Source of the DNA: Planctomycetota bacterium
GTDB taxonomy: Bacteria; Planctomycetota; JAJSAM01; JAJVHW01
Direction: 5' to 3'
NCBI GenBank assembly: GCA_021776825.1
Contig: JAJFFG010000067.1
Span: 62,001-126,000 of the forward strand
Length of the DNA: 64,000 nucleotides
The notes beneath the pieces were generated by a model that worked only from the letters and a program-made list of their open reading frames with translations, was not told the origin of the DNA and did no database searches. Positions 33,385 through 41,777 of the stretch are shown piece by piece. Numbering within the stretch: the stretch's first letter is position 1; every line of letters begins with the position of its first letter. Made by a program: the position numbers and the translations under genes.

Positions 33385-35180
33385 GCCGCGCCGGCCTTGC
33401 GGAACTGGAGGTCGAACAGGTCGCGGTAGATGCCGTCGCGTTCGTAGAGTTCCGCGTGCGTGCCTTCCTCGACGATTCGTCCGTGGCTGACGACGAGGAT
33501 GCGGTCGGCGCCGACGACCGTCGCGAGACGGTGCGCGATGATCAGGCTCGTCCGACCCGCGAGCAGCCGGTCCATCGACTGCTGCAGACGACGCTCGGTA
33601 CCCGGGTCCACCGACGACGTCGCCTCGTCGAGCACGAGGAAGTCGGGATCACGCACGATCGCACGCGCGAAGCAGAGGAGCTGGCGCTCGCCCATCGAGA
33701 GGTTCGCGCCCCCCTCGGTGAGCGGCTCGTCGTAGCCGCTCGCCAGACGCGCCACGAGGTCGGCGGCGCCGACGACGCCCACCGCGCGCTCGATGGCCTC
33801 CGGGGGAATGTCCTCAGCCAGAGCACGCAGGTTCTCGCCGACGGTGCCCGGGAACAGATGGATGTCCTGCAGCACGAGACCGACGCGGGCCCGCCAGGCC
33901 CGCTGGCGATAGCGACGAATGTCCACACCGTCGAGTGCGACGCGCCCCTCGGTCGGTTCGTAGTACCGCAGCAGGAGGCTCGTGAGGGTCGTCTTGCCAC
34001 CGCCGGAGGCGCCCACCATCGCGACGCGTTCGCCGCGCCGCACGCTGAACGAGACGCCGTCGATCGCGCGCGTGCCCCCGTCGTATTCGAAGACGACGTT
34101 CTCGAAGGCGAGTTCACGCCAATCGTCGGGGACAGCGTCGAGGGCGTCGTCGGCATCGGGTGTGCGCGACGGAGTGTCGAGCACGCCGAAGACGCGATCC
34201 GCCGACGCGAACGCGCGCTGCACGAAGCTGAGCTGTTCGGAGAACATCGCCAGCGGCCCGAACGCCTGCCGTAGGTACACGAGGAACAGCACGAGCACAC
34301 CCGGCGTCATCTCGGCGCCGAAACGGTGGCCCGCACCGACATACACGATGCCCATCACGGCCGCGACCTCGACGGCGGTGAGCCCGCCCCAGAACGAGTA
34401 GCCCCACATCGAGGCATCGCGCTCGGCGATCAGCTTGTCTTGATTCAGCGCGCGCAGCCGCTTGCGAGCGCGCGTCTCGTACCCGAACAGCCGCACGACG
34501 GAGACGCCTTGAACGTACTCCGTGACGAACTCCGAGATCCGGGCGTAGAGCGCGCGCACGCGGCGATGGAGACGGCGCATGCGGTGAAAGAAGATGATGG
34601 TCACCGTCACCAGCGGGACGACGAGCGCGAGAATGGCCAGCGTCGCGCGCCAGTCCGTCGCGAACATCACGCAGAACATCCCGACCACGAGCAGAGCCGT
34701 GCGCACCATCGCGATCGACACTTCGGCGAACAGCATCTGCAGGCGTTCCGAGTCGGACTCGATCCGCGCCAGCAGTCGTCCGGGCGGGTTGCGGTCGAAG
34801 TACGCGAGCGACAGGTGCAGAACGTGCCCGAACAGGCGCTCCTTCAGCGTCTTGACAACGCCGAGCCCCATGCGCGCAAGGATGACGACCTGCGCAAACG
34901 TCGCCGCGGCGCCGACGATGAACAGGAGCGCGTACGCGAGGCCCATCCGGACGACGCCGTCGCGGGACTCGTCGGCGATCTCGACGTCGATGAGCCGCTT
35001 CAGGACGAGCGGCGCCAGGACCTGCGCGACGACCGACACGAGCATCAGCGCTCCGCCGAGCAGCAGGCGTCGCGAGTGCGGACGGAGCAGGGGCCCCAAG
35101 CGTCGGAGCATCTCGCCGATGCCCAGATGCCGGACGTGCCGGACGTCCTCTTCGTCTTCGTGATCCCGCCACCATGACAT
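33381..35180 (-). CDS. ABC exporter half-transporter with non-canonical signature, 599 aa
   Basis: I start at ATG 35180 (MSWWRDHEDEEDV), 10 nt after minus-strand TAGCCT; GTG 35237 gives a longer frame. Membrane domain about 30-325, ATPase domain about 350-590. Walker A is G-A-S-G-G-G-K-T-T. Walker B/D-loop is LVLDEATSSVD with an intact catalytic Glu. The signature is L-S-M-G-E-R rather than LSGGQ. The changed signature would sit opposite the changed Walker B of the partner, forming one inactive and one active site. Both genes are co-translated. Confidence 0.9.
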   Translation of the reverse strand: MSWWRDHEDEEDVRHVRHLGIGEMLRRLGPLLRPHSRRLLLGGALMLVSVVAQVLAPLVLKRLIDVEIADESRDGVVRMGLAYALLFIVGAAATFAQVVILARMGLGVVKTLKERLFGHVLHLSLAYFDRNPPGRLLARIESDSERLQMLFAEVSIAMVRTALLVVGMFCVMFATDWRATLAILALVVPLVTVTIIFFHRMRRLHRRVRALYARISEFVTEYVQGVSVVRLFGYETRARKRLRALNQDKLIAERDASMWGYSFWGGLTAVEVAAVMGIVYVGAGHRFGAEMTPGVLVLFLVYLRQAFGPLAMFSEQLSFVQRAFASADRVFGVLDTPSRTPDADDALDAVPDDWRELAFENVVFEYDGGTRAIDGVSFSVRRGERVAMVGASGGGKTTLTSLLLRYYEPTEGRVALDGVDIRRYRQRAWRARVGLVLQDIHLFPGTVGENLRALAEDIPPEAIERAVGVVGAADLVARLASGYDEPLTEGGANLSMGERQLLCFARAIVRDPDFLVLDEATSSVDPGTERRLQQSMDRLLAGRTSLIIAHRLATVVGADRILVVSHGRIVEEGTHAELYERDGIYRDLFDLQFRKAGAA

Positions 35181-35190
35181 GAGCCTGGCG

Positions 35191-35196
35191 AGGCTA
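35191..35196 (-). promoter_or_regulatory. -10 hexamer near ABC operon start
   Basis: Minus-strand TAGCCT, 10 nt before ATG 35180. It would give a leader of at most a few nucleotides. Confidence 0.4.
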
Positions 35197-35251
35197 TCGG
35201 AGTCCTCCCCCTCTCCGTGGCGTGGAGATCCGCCCACCAGCCGGAATCGAG

Positions 35252-35282
35252 TGGGGCCCGGAGCGTCTCCGCCCCGGGCCCA
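35252..35282 (-). terminator. Hairpin after coiled-coil gene pair
   Basis: TGGGGCCCGGAG pairs with CTCCGCCCCGGGCCCA with a small bulge. It lies about 25 nt beyond the stop at 35307 on the minus strand. No clear U-run, so termination is inferred from stem strength only. Confidence 0.45.
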
Positions 35283-35306
35283 GGTGGGATGTGATCCCGG
35301 TGCTTG

Positions 35307-36020
35307 CTAGTCGGAGTTCCCCACCATCACGGTCTCATCGACCGGGTAGGGAGTGATGAAGTGCTTGCGGAGCGCGACCGAGGCCTCGATGACCTCGCGC
35401 TGTGCCCGCTCGCGGGGGCTGAGCTGGTCGCTCGTGCGCAGGCGCTCGAGCTGCTCGTCGACGGCGCCGATCTCGGTTGCGTACGCCACGTAGAGGTGGT
35501 CGAGCAGGATGCCCGCCTTCTCGCGATAGACGCGGCGCAGTTCGGTCATGAGTTCGTCCGGCGTGGGCGAGCCGGGCGTGCCGTTTCCAGCTGACGCGAC
35601 GGCCCGCAGGTACCCGTCGATCGAGTCGCCGAGATCCTGGTCGAGCTGCTCGGCCAGCTGCTCCATGACCGCATCGGTCTCGCGCAGGAGGCGCTCCTCG
35701 ACGGTGTCACGCAGAGCGGACGGAGCTCGACGAATCACGGCTTCGCCGCGGTCGATCACGTCGGGTGCCGCGTCGATGGCGACTTCGGTCAGTCGCTCGC
35801 TGAGCTCCGGCAGTTGCGACTCGACGTGGGCGCGCGCGATGGCCGTGACGGCCTGCGCGTCCAGCTTCGAGACGCTGTGGTGCAGCCAGCTCATGTAGCC
35901 GCAGCAGAAGACGATGAGTGCGCCGAGCAGCCAGGTCCGGCGGCGTGCCTTCTTGGTCTCGGACTCGACGCCGGAGCGGAAGCGCTCGACGAGGTTCTGG
36001 ATGTCGTCGTGATCAGCCAT
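35307..36020 (-). CDS. Single-TM coiled-coil protein, 237 aa
   Basis: ATG 36020 has GGGAGG at 5 nt. A short cytoplasmic N-terminus (HDDIQNLVERFRSGVESETKKARRR) precedes one helix (about 31-47, WLLGALIVFCCGYMSWL). The rest is a long Glu/Arg/Ala-rich helical region (about 50-230) predicted to lie outside. The gene overlaps the 3' end of its neighbour by 8 nt. That neighbour encodes a protein of the same length (237 aa) and layout, so the two probably form a hetero-oligomer. Function unknown. Confidence 0.7.
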   Translation of the reverse strand: MADHDDIQNLVERFRSGVESETKKARRRTWLLGALIVFCCGYMSWLHHSVSKLDAQAVTAIARAHVESQLPELSERLTEVAIDAAPDVIDRGEAVIRRAPSALRDTVEERLLRETDAVMEQLAEQLDQDLGDSIDGYLRAVASAGNGTPGSPTPDELMTELRRVYREKAGILLDHLYVAYATEIGAVDEQLERLRTSDQLSPRERAQREVIEASVALRKHFITPYPVDETVMVGNSD

Positions 36021-36726
36021 CGTTGCCTCCCGAGAGGTCACCCGTAAGGACCTCCTCGTCGACGAGCGTGAGCCAGAGGTGCGCGTAGTAGCGCACGAGC
36101 TCATCCCGCTCGAAGTCGTCGTACTTGTTCGGGCCGAAGGACTCGATCGTGTTGCTCAGAGTGGCGAAGTCACCGACCACACGCGTGTGGAAGCCGCCGA
36201 GCACCTCGGTCGTGTCGCTCTGGACCTGCTGCGCCCACTGCAGCCGGAGCTGCTCGAACGCCTCGTCGTCCAGGTCGGGGAAGTGGTCACGGAGCCGCTG
36301 CTCCTGAGCCACACGGACCCGCTCGAGCGCAGCCGACGCGCGCTCCTCGGCGCGCACTGCCAGGCCCTCGGACAGACCGATCAGCTCGGCGCCGATCTGA
36401 TCCCGCACCTCGGGCAGAACCACATCGAGACGTGCGCGTCCCAGCTCCGCGTAGTGCGGCGCTGCGGAGGTCACCACTCCGCGCATCGTCTCGGCGATCT
36501 GGGGCTGGAGCTGCTCGAGCTCCGGTCCCATGCTCTCCTGGAACTTCTCGGCCGTGTACATCGAGTCGACTCGGTTGTAGAGCGACACGAGGAACGCGCC
36601 GAGGACGCCGACGAGCGCCAGCGTGAGTCCCAGCTGCACCTTCTTCTGGCGGCCACGAGCGGCCTCCGCCTCATCCATGAGGCGGCCCAACTCCTCGACC
36701 TGGTCCGTCATCGAGCTCTCACTCAT
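36013..36726 (-). CDS. Single-TM coiled-coil protein, 237 aa
   Basis: ATG 36726 has GGGAGGT at 5 nt; upstream codons are open but unsupported. A short N-terminus (MTDQVEELGRLMDEAEAARGRQKK) precedes one helix (about 33-50, VQLGLTLALVGVLGAFLVSLY) and a long helical region (about 60-225) rich in Glu/Gln/Arg. It matches the protein encoded at 35307-36020 in length, topology and the KK/RR cluster before the helix. The gene is divergent from the FG-GAP protein gene; palindromes at 36848-36886 lie between. Confidence 0.7.
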   Translation of the reverse strand: MSESSMTDQVEELGRLMDEAEAARGRQKKVQLGLTLALVGVLGAFLVSLYNRVDSMYTAEKFQESMGPELEQLQPQIAETMRGVVTSAAPHYAELGRARLDVVLPEVRDQIGAELIGLSEGLAVRAEERASAALERVRVAQEQRLRDHFPDLDDEAFEQLRLQWAQQVQSDTTEVLGGFHTRVVGDFATLSNTIESFGPNKYDDFERDELVRYYAHLWLTLVDEEVLTGDLSGGNDG

Positions 36727-36847
36727 GCGGCACCTCCCTGCGATGTTTCCCATCCCTCGATGAGCGAAGGGACGTCGCGCGGTCCGGCGATGCCTCTCCG
36801 CGGAGACGACGGAATCGTCTCCTGTCCCTCCATCGGGGGTCCTCCTC

Positions 36848-36886
36848 TCTCAACTTGAGAACCGATTCTCAGATCGAGAGAATCGG
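36848..36886. promoter_or_regulatory. Cluster of palindromes in divergent promoter region
   Basis: Three overlapping dyads: TCTCAACTTGAGA (36848-36860), TGAGAACCGATTCTCA (36856-36871), and CCGATTCTC/GAGAATCGG (36862-36886). They are AT-rich in an otherwise GC-rich region and lie just upstream of the promoter at 36898. The TGAGAA-n4-TTCTCA dyad resembles Fur-type operators. Regulator identity is inference. Confidence 0.55.
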
Positions 36887-36897
36887 AGTCCTCTCGA

Positions 36898-36925
36898 TTG
36901 ACCCCGGCGAGAGCCGCCCTACGCT
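36898..36925 (+). promoter_or_regulatory. Sigma70-like promoter (TTGACC-16-TACGCT)
   Basis: The best -35/-10 pair I can see in the window. It would start transcription near 36932, about 65 nt before ATG 36998, leaving room for the AGGAGGT ribosome site. Confidence 0.6.
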
Positions 36926-36997
36926 GGGAGATGGAGGGTCGCGACTCCGCGCTCGGTGTCGCGCGATGCAGAAGACCTGCAGGAGGTGCTCGCCGTG

Positions 36998-38437
36998 ATG
37001 TCTCTTCGTCGACTCGTGGTCATCGGGATCGTGCTCGGCCTGGGCCTACTCACACTGGCCATTCCCACGTTGGCCCTCCCGGCGTTTGCGCACGAGGCCC
37101 GCGGGCCGGCGTTCGGCTCGAACAAGGTCTCGACGGCCATCCAGTCGGTCGGCGGCGAGGCGGACGTCGACGACTACGTCGCCCCGCTGCTCGCCGGCGA
37201 GACGCTCACCGTCACGGTCGGGGCCTCGAAGAAGTCGGCCCTGCTCCCAGATCTCGTGGTGCTCGATCCCGACGGCACGGACCGCACGCCAACCCTCAAC
37301 GTGAAGTCCGGCGGCAAGAAGGTCGCGTTCAAGAAGCTCGTGATCGACAAGACCGGCGAGTGGGTCGTTCGCATCCGGAGCGCGAACACGACCGAGGGCG
37401 AGTACTCGGCATCGTTCAAGATCGGCAAGGCGAAGGCGATCTCGCTGAAGAAGCAGACGCTGGACGCAAGCGTCGCCACCGAGGTGACCCACACGTTCCC
37501 CGGCCTGGAGGGTGCGCTCGCCTCGATCTCCATCGCGTACTCGAAGAAGGGTGCCGCGCTGAACCTCGTCTCGCTCCTCGACCCGCAGGGCGCGGACGTC
37601 CCGTCTGCCCCCGCCAAGCTCGCCGACGACTTCGTGCTGAAGGGCACCAAGCTGTCGGTGAAGAAGGCTCCGCTCGCGACAGGTGACGGGGACTACGGCC
37701 TGACGCTCGGCGTCGCAACGGGCATCGCCTCGTACAGCGTGAAGATCGCCGTCGTGCCCCAGGGCCGCCCGAAGAAGAAGGCGAAGATCCCGGCGGCGGA
37801 GCCGTTCCTGGACGCGGTTGCGCGGCCGGTGCGCGGCGTCGCGGGCATCGCGACGCAGTTGCGTGGCCTGAACCTCGGCGACGCCGAGACCTTCCCCACG
37901 GTTCTCTTCGACGACGTTCTGGGCAATGTCACCTCGGTCGCCCCCGACGGCACCTCGCTGCTCGTCGAGCCGCCTGCGGCCCTCGACGGCGCGACCGTCG
38001 ACGTGGTCGTGATCGACGCGTTCGGCCAGGCCGCACAGCGTGACGGTCACTTCTTCTACGTCCCGCCGCCGACCCTGACCGCCCTCGTGGACGACGGCGA
38101 CGCGGCCATCCCCGGAGGCAGCACCGCGGGCGGGCTCTCCGCGCGACTGCTCGGCACCGGCCTCGCCACCGGCCAGAGCGTCAGTTTCGGGGTCCGCTCT
38201 GCGACACGCCCGAACGTCGTGAGCACGAGCGAGCTACGCGTGGTGACGCCGTCGTCACCCGCAACGGGGACTTTCTTCGTCGTCCTGACCGACGAGTTCG
38301 GCCGGCAGATCATTTCGCCGTTCCAGTTCGAGTACAAGACGCCGCCCGGGCTCGACGCCATCGCGACCCGGGTGAGTACGCGATGGCGCTCCGCGATCGC
38401 GGCGGCACGGTCGCCACCGGCCCGCTGTTCCGCGTGA
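36998..38437 (+). CDS. N-terminal part of a split PPC/IPT/FG-GAP secreted protein
   Basis: ATG 36998 follows AGGAGGT. After a signal peptide (about 1-31, ending PAFA) comes a pre-peptidase C-terminal-like beta domain (about 40-145) and a similar second one. Then IPT/TIG-like modules follow (AEPFLDAVARPVRGVAGIATQLRG, PPTLTALVDDG). In frame the protein ends with the odd tail ATRVSTRWRSAIAAARSPPARCSA. The -1 frame, beginning at about 38368, continues smoothly as TPGEYAMALRDRGG. So this ORF and 38383-40248 are probably one gene of about 1083 codons interrupted by loss of one C in CCC at 38367-38369. Confidence 0.75.
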   Translation: MSLRRLVVIGIVLGLGLLTLAIPTLALPAFAHEARGPAFGSNKVSTAIQSVGGEADVDDYVAPLLAGETLTVTVGASKKSALLPDLVVLDPDGTDRTPTLNVKSGGKKVAFKKLVIDKTGEWVVRIRSANTTEGEYSASFKIGKAKAISLKKQTLDASVATEVTHTFPGLEGALASISIAYSKKGAALNLVSLLDPQGADVPSAPAKLADDFVLKGTKLSVKKAPLATGDGDYGLTLGVATGIASYSVKIAVVPQGRPKKKAKIPAAEPFLDAVARPVRGVAGIATQLRGLNLGDAETFPTVLFDDVLGNVTSVAPDGTSLLVEPPAALDGATVDVVVIDAFGQAAQRDGHFFYVPPPTLTALVDDGDAAIPGGSTAGGLSARLLGTGLATGQSVSFGVRSATRPNVVSTSELRVVTPSSPATGTFFVVLTDEFGRQIISPFQFEYKTPPGLDAIATRVSTRWRSAIAAARSPPARCSA

Positions 38438-40248
38438 AGGCGCCGCCCGCCGTCACGAACGTGACGGCCGTCGCCGGTGCGGTCACGAACGCCACGCAGG
38501 TCGGCGTCGGCGGTGGCGTCACCGTGCGCGTCAGCGGCTCGGGCTTCGAGAGCGGCGACGTCGTCCTGTTCGGGGCGGCGGAGGTGACGCTCGACTTCAA
38601 CACGGCCGATCGCATCGACTTCACGACGCCGTCGTCCGCGCCCGGGATGGTCGACGTCAGCGTCCGCGATGTGCTCGACGACGAGGCGACCGTCGAGGAT
38701 GCGTTCGAAGTCATCGGGTTCGTCGACTCGACCGCGACGCGATCGCCGGGCAGCAATGCGACCGATGACCTGGGCGCCGTCGCGGCCGCGATCGGCGACG
38801 TCGACGGCGACAACAAGGTCGACGACGTCGTGCTGCTCGGCGGACTGCCCGGCACGCGTGCCGAGTACGCTCGACTCCTCACGGGCAACGCATCGGGCGT
38901 GCTCGTCGACGTCACGGGCACCAAGATGCCGGCGGCATCGACCGATCCGAACATGGCCGGCTTCGACGGAACGGCGGTGGCGCTCGGCGACATCGACGGC
39001 AACCCCGGCCCCGAGCTCGTGATCGCGGGGCGCGGGTACTACGACGGCGCGACGAACTACTACCAGGACGGAGTCCGCGTGCTCGCGAACGACGGCACGG
39101 GCACGTTCACGTTCAGCGCGACGCTGACGCGGCAGCCGTCGACCTACTACTACCTGCCGTACATCATGGCGGACGACGAGGGCGGCGACTCGTACCAGAT
39201 CGGCACCGTGTACTCGCCGGGCGGGACGTCGAACGCCATCGCGATCGGCGACCTGGACGACGACGGCGACAACGAGGTCGTCGTCGGCACATCGTTTGGG
39301 CTGTACGCCTACCTGTACGTGGATCCCTCCGTGATCGATTGGGGCTCAGCGCCCTACTACGGGACGAACAACGACCTCACGGCCGGGATCTACGGCGGTC
39401 ACTATCTGTCAGCAACGCGCATCCTCGACAACGAGGGCCAGCTCGTCGATCGCACGCTATCGCGCTTCGACGGCCCCGCCGGCTCGCCGACCTCCACGAG
39501 TCCGGCGAACGTCGCGCGCGACATCGCCCTCGGCGACGTCGACGGCCAGGACGGTCTCGACATCGTGATCACCTGGGACGATCCGCTCACGGTCTCGGTC
39601 TACGGGCAGTACTCGAACTCGCAGTACGGCTCGAGCTCCGATGTCGCACGGGTCGCCACGCGCATCCTGCTGAACGACGGCGACGGGTTCTTCTCCGACG
39701 GCACGGCCAACTGGCTGACGGCCGCGGCGAACAATGAGTTCTGGCAGGGCCATGCACTCGAACTCGTGGACATCACCGGCGATGCGAAGCTCGATCTCGT
39801 GTTGCTCCACGACAAGGGACCCTCCGTCGGTCGCTCCGCACTCCGCATCCTGCGGAACGACGGTGCGTCGACCGGCTTCACCGACGTCACCACGAACCTG
39901 CTGCCACCCGTCACGGCGACCGAGACGTTCTCGGGCTCCTCGCTCGCGGTGCGCGACGTGAACGGCGACGGCAAGCTCGACATCCTCATCGGGACGACGC
40001 GCTCGGTGCTCGGACCTCGGGGCACGACCGCGCGATCCACGCGACTGCTGCTCGGGACCGACACCGGTACGTTCGTGTTCGGGGCCGGATTCCTCGAAGC
40101 GGCGGCCGACGACAGCGGCGAGACGGAGTTCATCCTGCTGGGCGACCTGGAAGGCGCCAGCGACCCGGTGCTGATCCTCGGTGGCGGAACGACGCCGACG
40201 AACAGCACGAACGGCGACAAGCTGCGCACGTTCGACTGGACGGACTGA
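38383..40248 (+). CDS. C-terminal part of the split FG-GAP secreted protein
   Basis: As an ORF it opens at ATG 38383 without a ribosome site or signal peptide, which supports it being a continuation of 36998-38437. It completes one IPT/TIG module, adds another (PPAVTNVTAVAGAVTNATQVG), then carries FG-GAP/VCBS repeats (about residues 120-615). Ca-binding-like loops include D-V-D-G-D-N-K-V-D-D, D-L-D-D-D-G-D-N-E and D-V-N-G-D-G-K-L-D. Such repeats form a beta-propeller like integrin heads in secreted planctomycete proteins. Probably an adhesin or surface protein. Confidence 0.75.
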   Translation: MALRDRGGTVATGPLFRVKAPPAVTNVTAVAGAVTNATQVGVGGGVTVRVSGSGFESGDVVLFGAAEVTLDFNTADRIDFTTPSSAPGMVDVSVRDVLDDEATVEDAFEVIGFVDSTATRSPGSNATDDLGAVAAAIGDVDGDNKVDDVVLLGGLPGTRAEYARLLTGNASGVLVDVTGTKMPAASTDPNMAGFDGTAVALGDIDGNPGPELVIAGRGYYDGATNYYQDGVRVLANDGTGTFTFSATLTRQPSTYYYLPYIMADDEGGDSYQIGTVYSPGGTSNAIAIGDLDDDGDNEVVVGTSFGLYAYLYVDPSVIDWGSAPYYGTNNDLTAGIYGGHYLSATRILDNEGQLVDRTLSRFDGPAGSPTSTSPANVARDIALGDVDGQDGLDIVITWDDPLTVSVYGQYSNSQYGSSSDVARVATRILLNDGDGFFSDGTANWLTAAANNEFWQGHALELVDITGDAKLDLVLLHDKGPSVGRSALRILRNDGASTGFTDVTTNLLPPVTATETFSGSSLAVRDVNGDGKLDILIGTTRSVLGPRGTTARSTRLLLGTDTGTFVFGAGFLEAAADDSGETEFILLGDLEGASDPVLILGGGTTPTNSTNGDKLRTFDWTD

Positions 40249-40281
40249 GGGGGCCATCCGCGGACGCAGCGATGCGCGGCG

Positions 40282-41553
40282 TCAGTCGTGTTCGCTGCCC
40301 CAGAACCCGCCCAGGCCGGCGCGAACCGTCCGGGCCGCGTCGATGGCCCAATCCTGGGGTTCGCCGGTACGGGTGGCGAGCGACGCCAAGGCCGCGGCCG
40401 CGCGCTCGGACCACGTGACGGGGCAGGCCTCGATGGCGTTCGCAGCCGTGCGCGCGCGCCGATCACTCGCGTCGTCCACCTGTTCGAGGTACGTGACCGG
40501 AGCCTCGATGATCGCACTCCAGCCAGCGACGTCGATCTCGCGCCGGGCCAGCTCCTGAGCCGCGTAGACGCCGACGAAGCGCGCTTCGGGACCCGCAACG
40601 CGCTGCACGAGATCGCGGGCACGCGCGACGTCACCGGCCGGAACAACGCGGCCGTACGTGCGCAGCACGTGCGAGCCGGGTCCCCCACCGGCATCGGCCG
40701 CGGTGCGGATCATCTCCTCGAGGAGGCTCAGACCCTCCTCCGGCTGCTCGGTCGCGAACGTCCTCAGCATGCGTTCGTCGGGTCGCTGTAGGAGCCACTC
40801 CCGGGTCGCGGCGACCGCGCTCGGGATCGTGCTGAGCGCAACCGCCTCGCGCGCCCGATGCAGGATCTGCCTCGACTCGTTACGGGCCAGGAGCCACTCG
40901 ATGTCGCGCTCGTCGCCGTTCTGCGCCACCAGATCGAACCAGCCCTCGGCGGCCACCCACGACGTGTCGCCGGCGTCGATCCGCATGCCGAATCGCAGGC
41001 GCCCGAGGGCGGCGAGCCGTGGGTCGCGCACCTCCTCGAAGACCGCGGCGTACAACCCACCCGCGTAGTTCTGGAACGGGAGTTCCGTGTCTTCGCCGAT
41101 CGCGAGCATTCGGCGGCGCACGGACTCGTCATCCGTCTTCGCCAGAGCTCGGAGCGTCGCCCGGAACAGCCGCCAATCGCGCGCCTCGAGCGCCCCGTCC
41201 AGTCGCTCCAGGAGCACTGCCGTCTCGGCCGGCGAGAAGCGACTGACCTGGTTGGCGCGACCGAGGATGCCGTCGATGTCCGCGGTGCGGAGAGACGCGA
41301 CGGCGGCGTCCTCGACCGGAACGGCGTCACTGGCTCCGGCGTCACTGGCTCCGGCGTCACTGTCCCCGGTCGCGGACACGATTGACTCCGCGGGTGGGCG
41401 ACGACGCGGACGCCGGGTCTCGGCCGCCGGTTCGCTCGGCGTCGGGCGGGCCGGGGAACCCTCCAGCGAGCCTGAGCGGCCGGTCAGCCAGCCTCCACCG
41501 AACGCGACGACGGCGACGACGAGACAGACCAAGAGCGTCCCAGGGCGGGCCAT
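40282..41553 (-). CDS. Membrane-anchored helical-repeat protein, 423 aa
   Basis: ATG 41553 lies 6 nt after minus-strand TAGACT. One N-terminal helix (about 6-24) with a GGGWLTGRSG end is followed by a Pro/Arg/Ala/Asp-rich linker containing a short tandem GASDAGASDA. Helical-repeat-like sequence (about 90-420) then follows, with LFRATLRALAKTDDESVRRRML and similar pairs of helices. No catalytic motif. It could be a HEAT/TPR-like scaffold on the outer face of the membrane. It is convergent with the FG-GAP gene. Confidence 0.65.
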   Translation of the reverse strand: MARPGTLLVCLVVAVVAFGGGWLTGRSGSLEGSPARPTPSEPAAETRRPRRRPPAESIVSATGDSDAGASDAGASDAVPVEDAAVASLRTADIDGILGRANQVSRFSPAETAVLLERLDGALEARDWRLFRATLRALAKTDDESVRRRMLAIGEDTELPFQNYAGGLYAAVFEEVRDPRLAALGRLRFGMRIDAGDTSWVAAEGWFDLVAQNGDERDIEWLLARNESRQILHRAREAVALSTIPSAVAATREWLLQRPDERMLRTFATEQPEEGLSLLEEMIRTAADAGGGPGSHVLRTYGRVVPAGDVARARDLVQRVAGPEARFVGVYAAQELARREIDVAGWSAIIEAPVTYLEQVDDASDRRARTAANAIEACPVTWSERAAAALASLATRTGEPQDWAIDAARTVRAGLGGFWGSEHD

Positions 41554-41559
41554 CGAGCG

Positions 41560-41565
41560 AGTCTA
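41560..41565 (-). promoter_or_regulatory. -10 hexamer, leaderless start
   Basis: Minus-strand TAGACT, 6 nt spacer, ATG 41553. Confidence 0.6.
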
Positions 41566-41777
41566 CACGGGCAGCCTCGGGCCCAAGCCTACGCGTGCGG
41601 ACCGGGACCCGGTCGCGGCGACGGTAGCGCTGGCGGGCAAGGCAGATTTGAGATCGACAATCTGACACACCATCGGCATGCTGCCTCGCGCTGGCGCGGC
41701 GCTTGCGCCGTGCCAGCGGTGACCGCTGTCCAGCGGGTGTGGGTCGATTGAGTGTGAGTGAGTGGAGGGGGGTTCCC

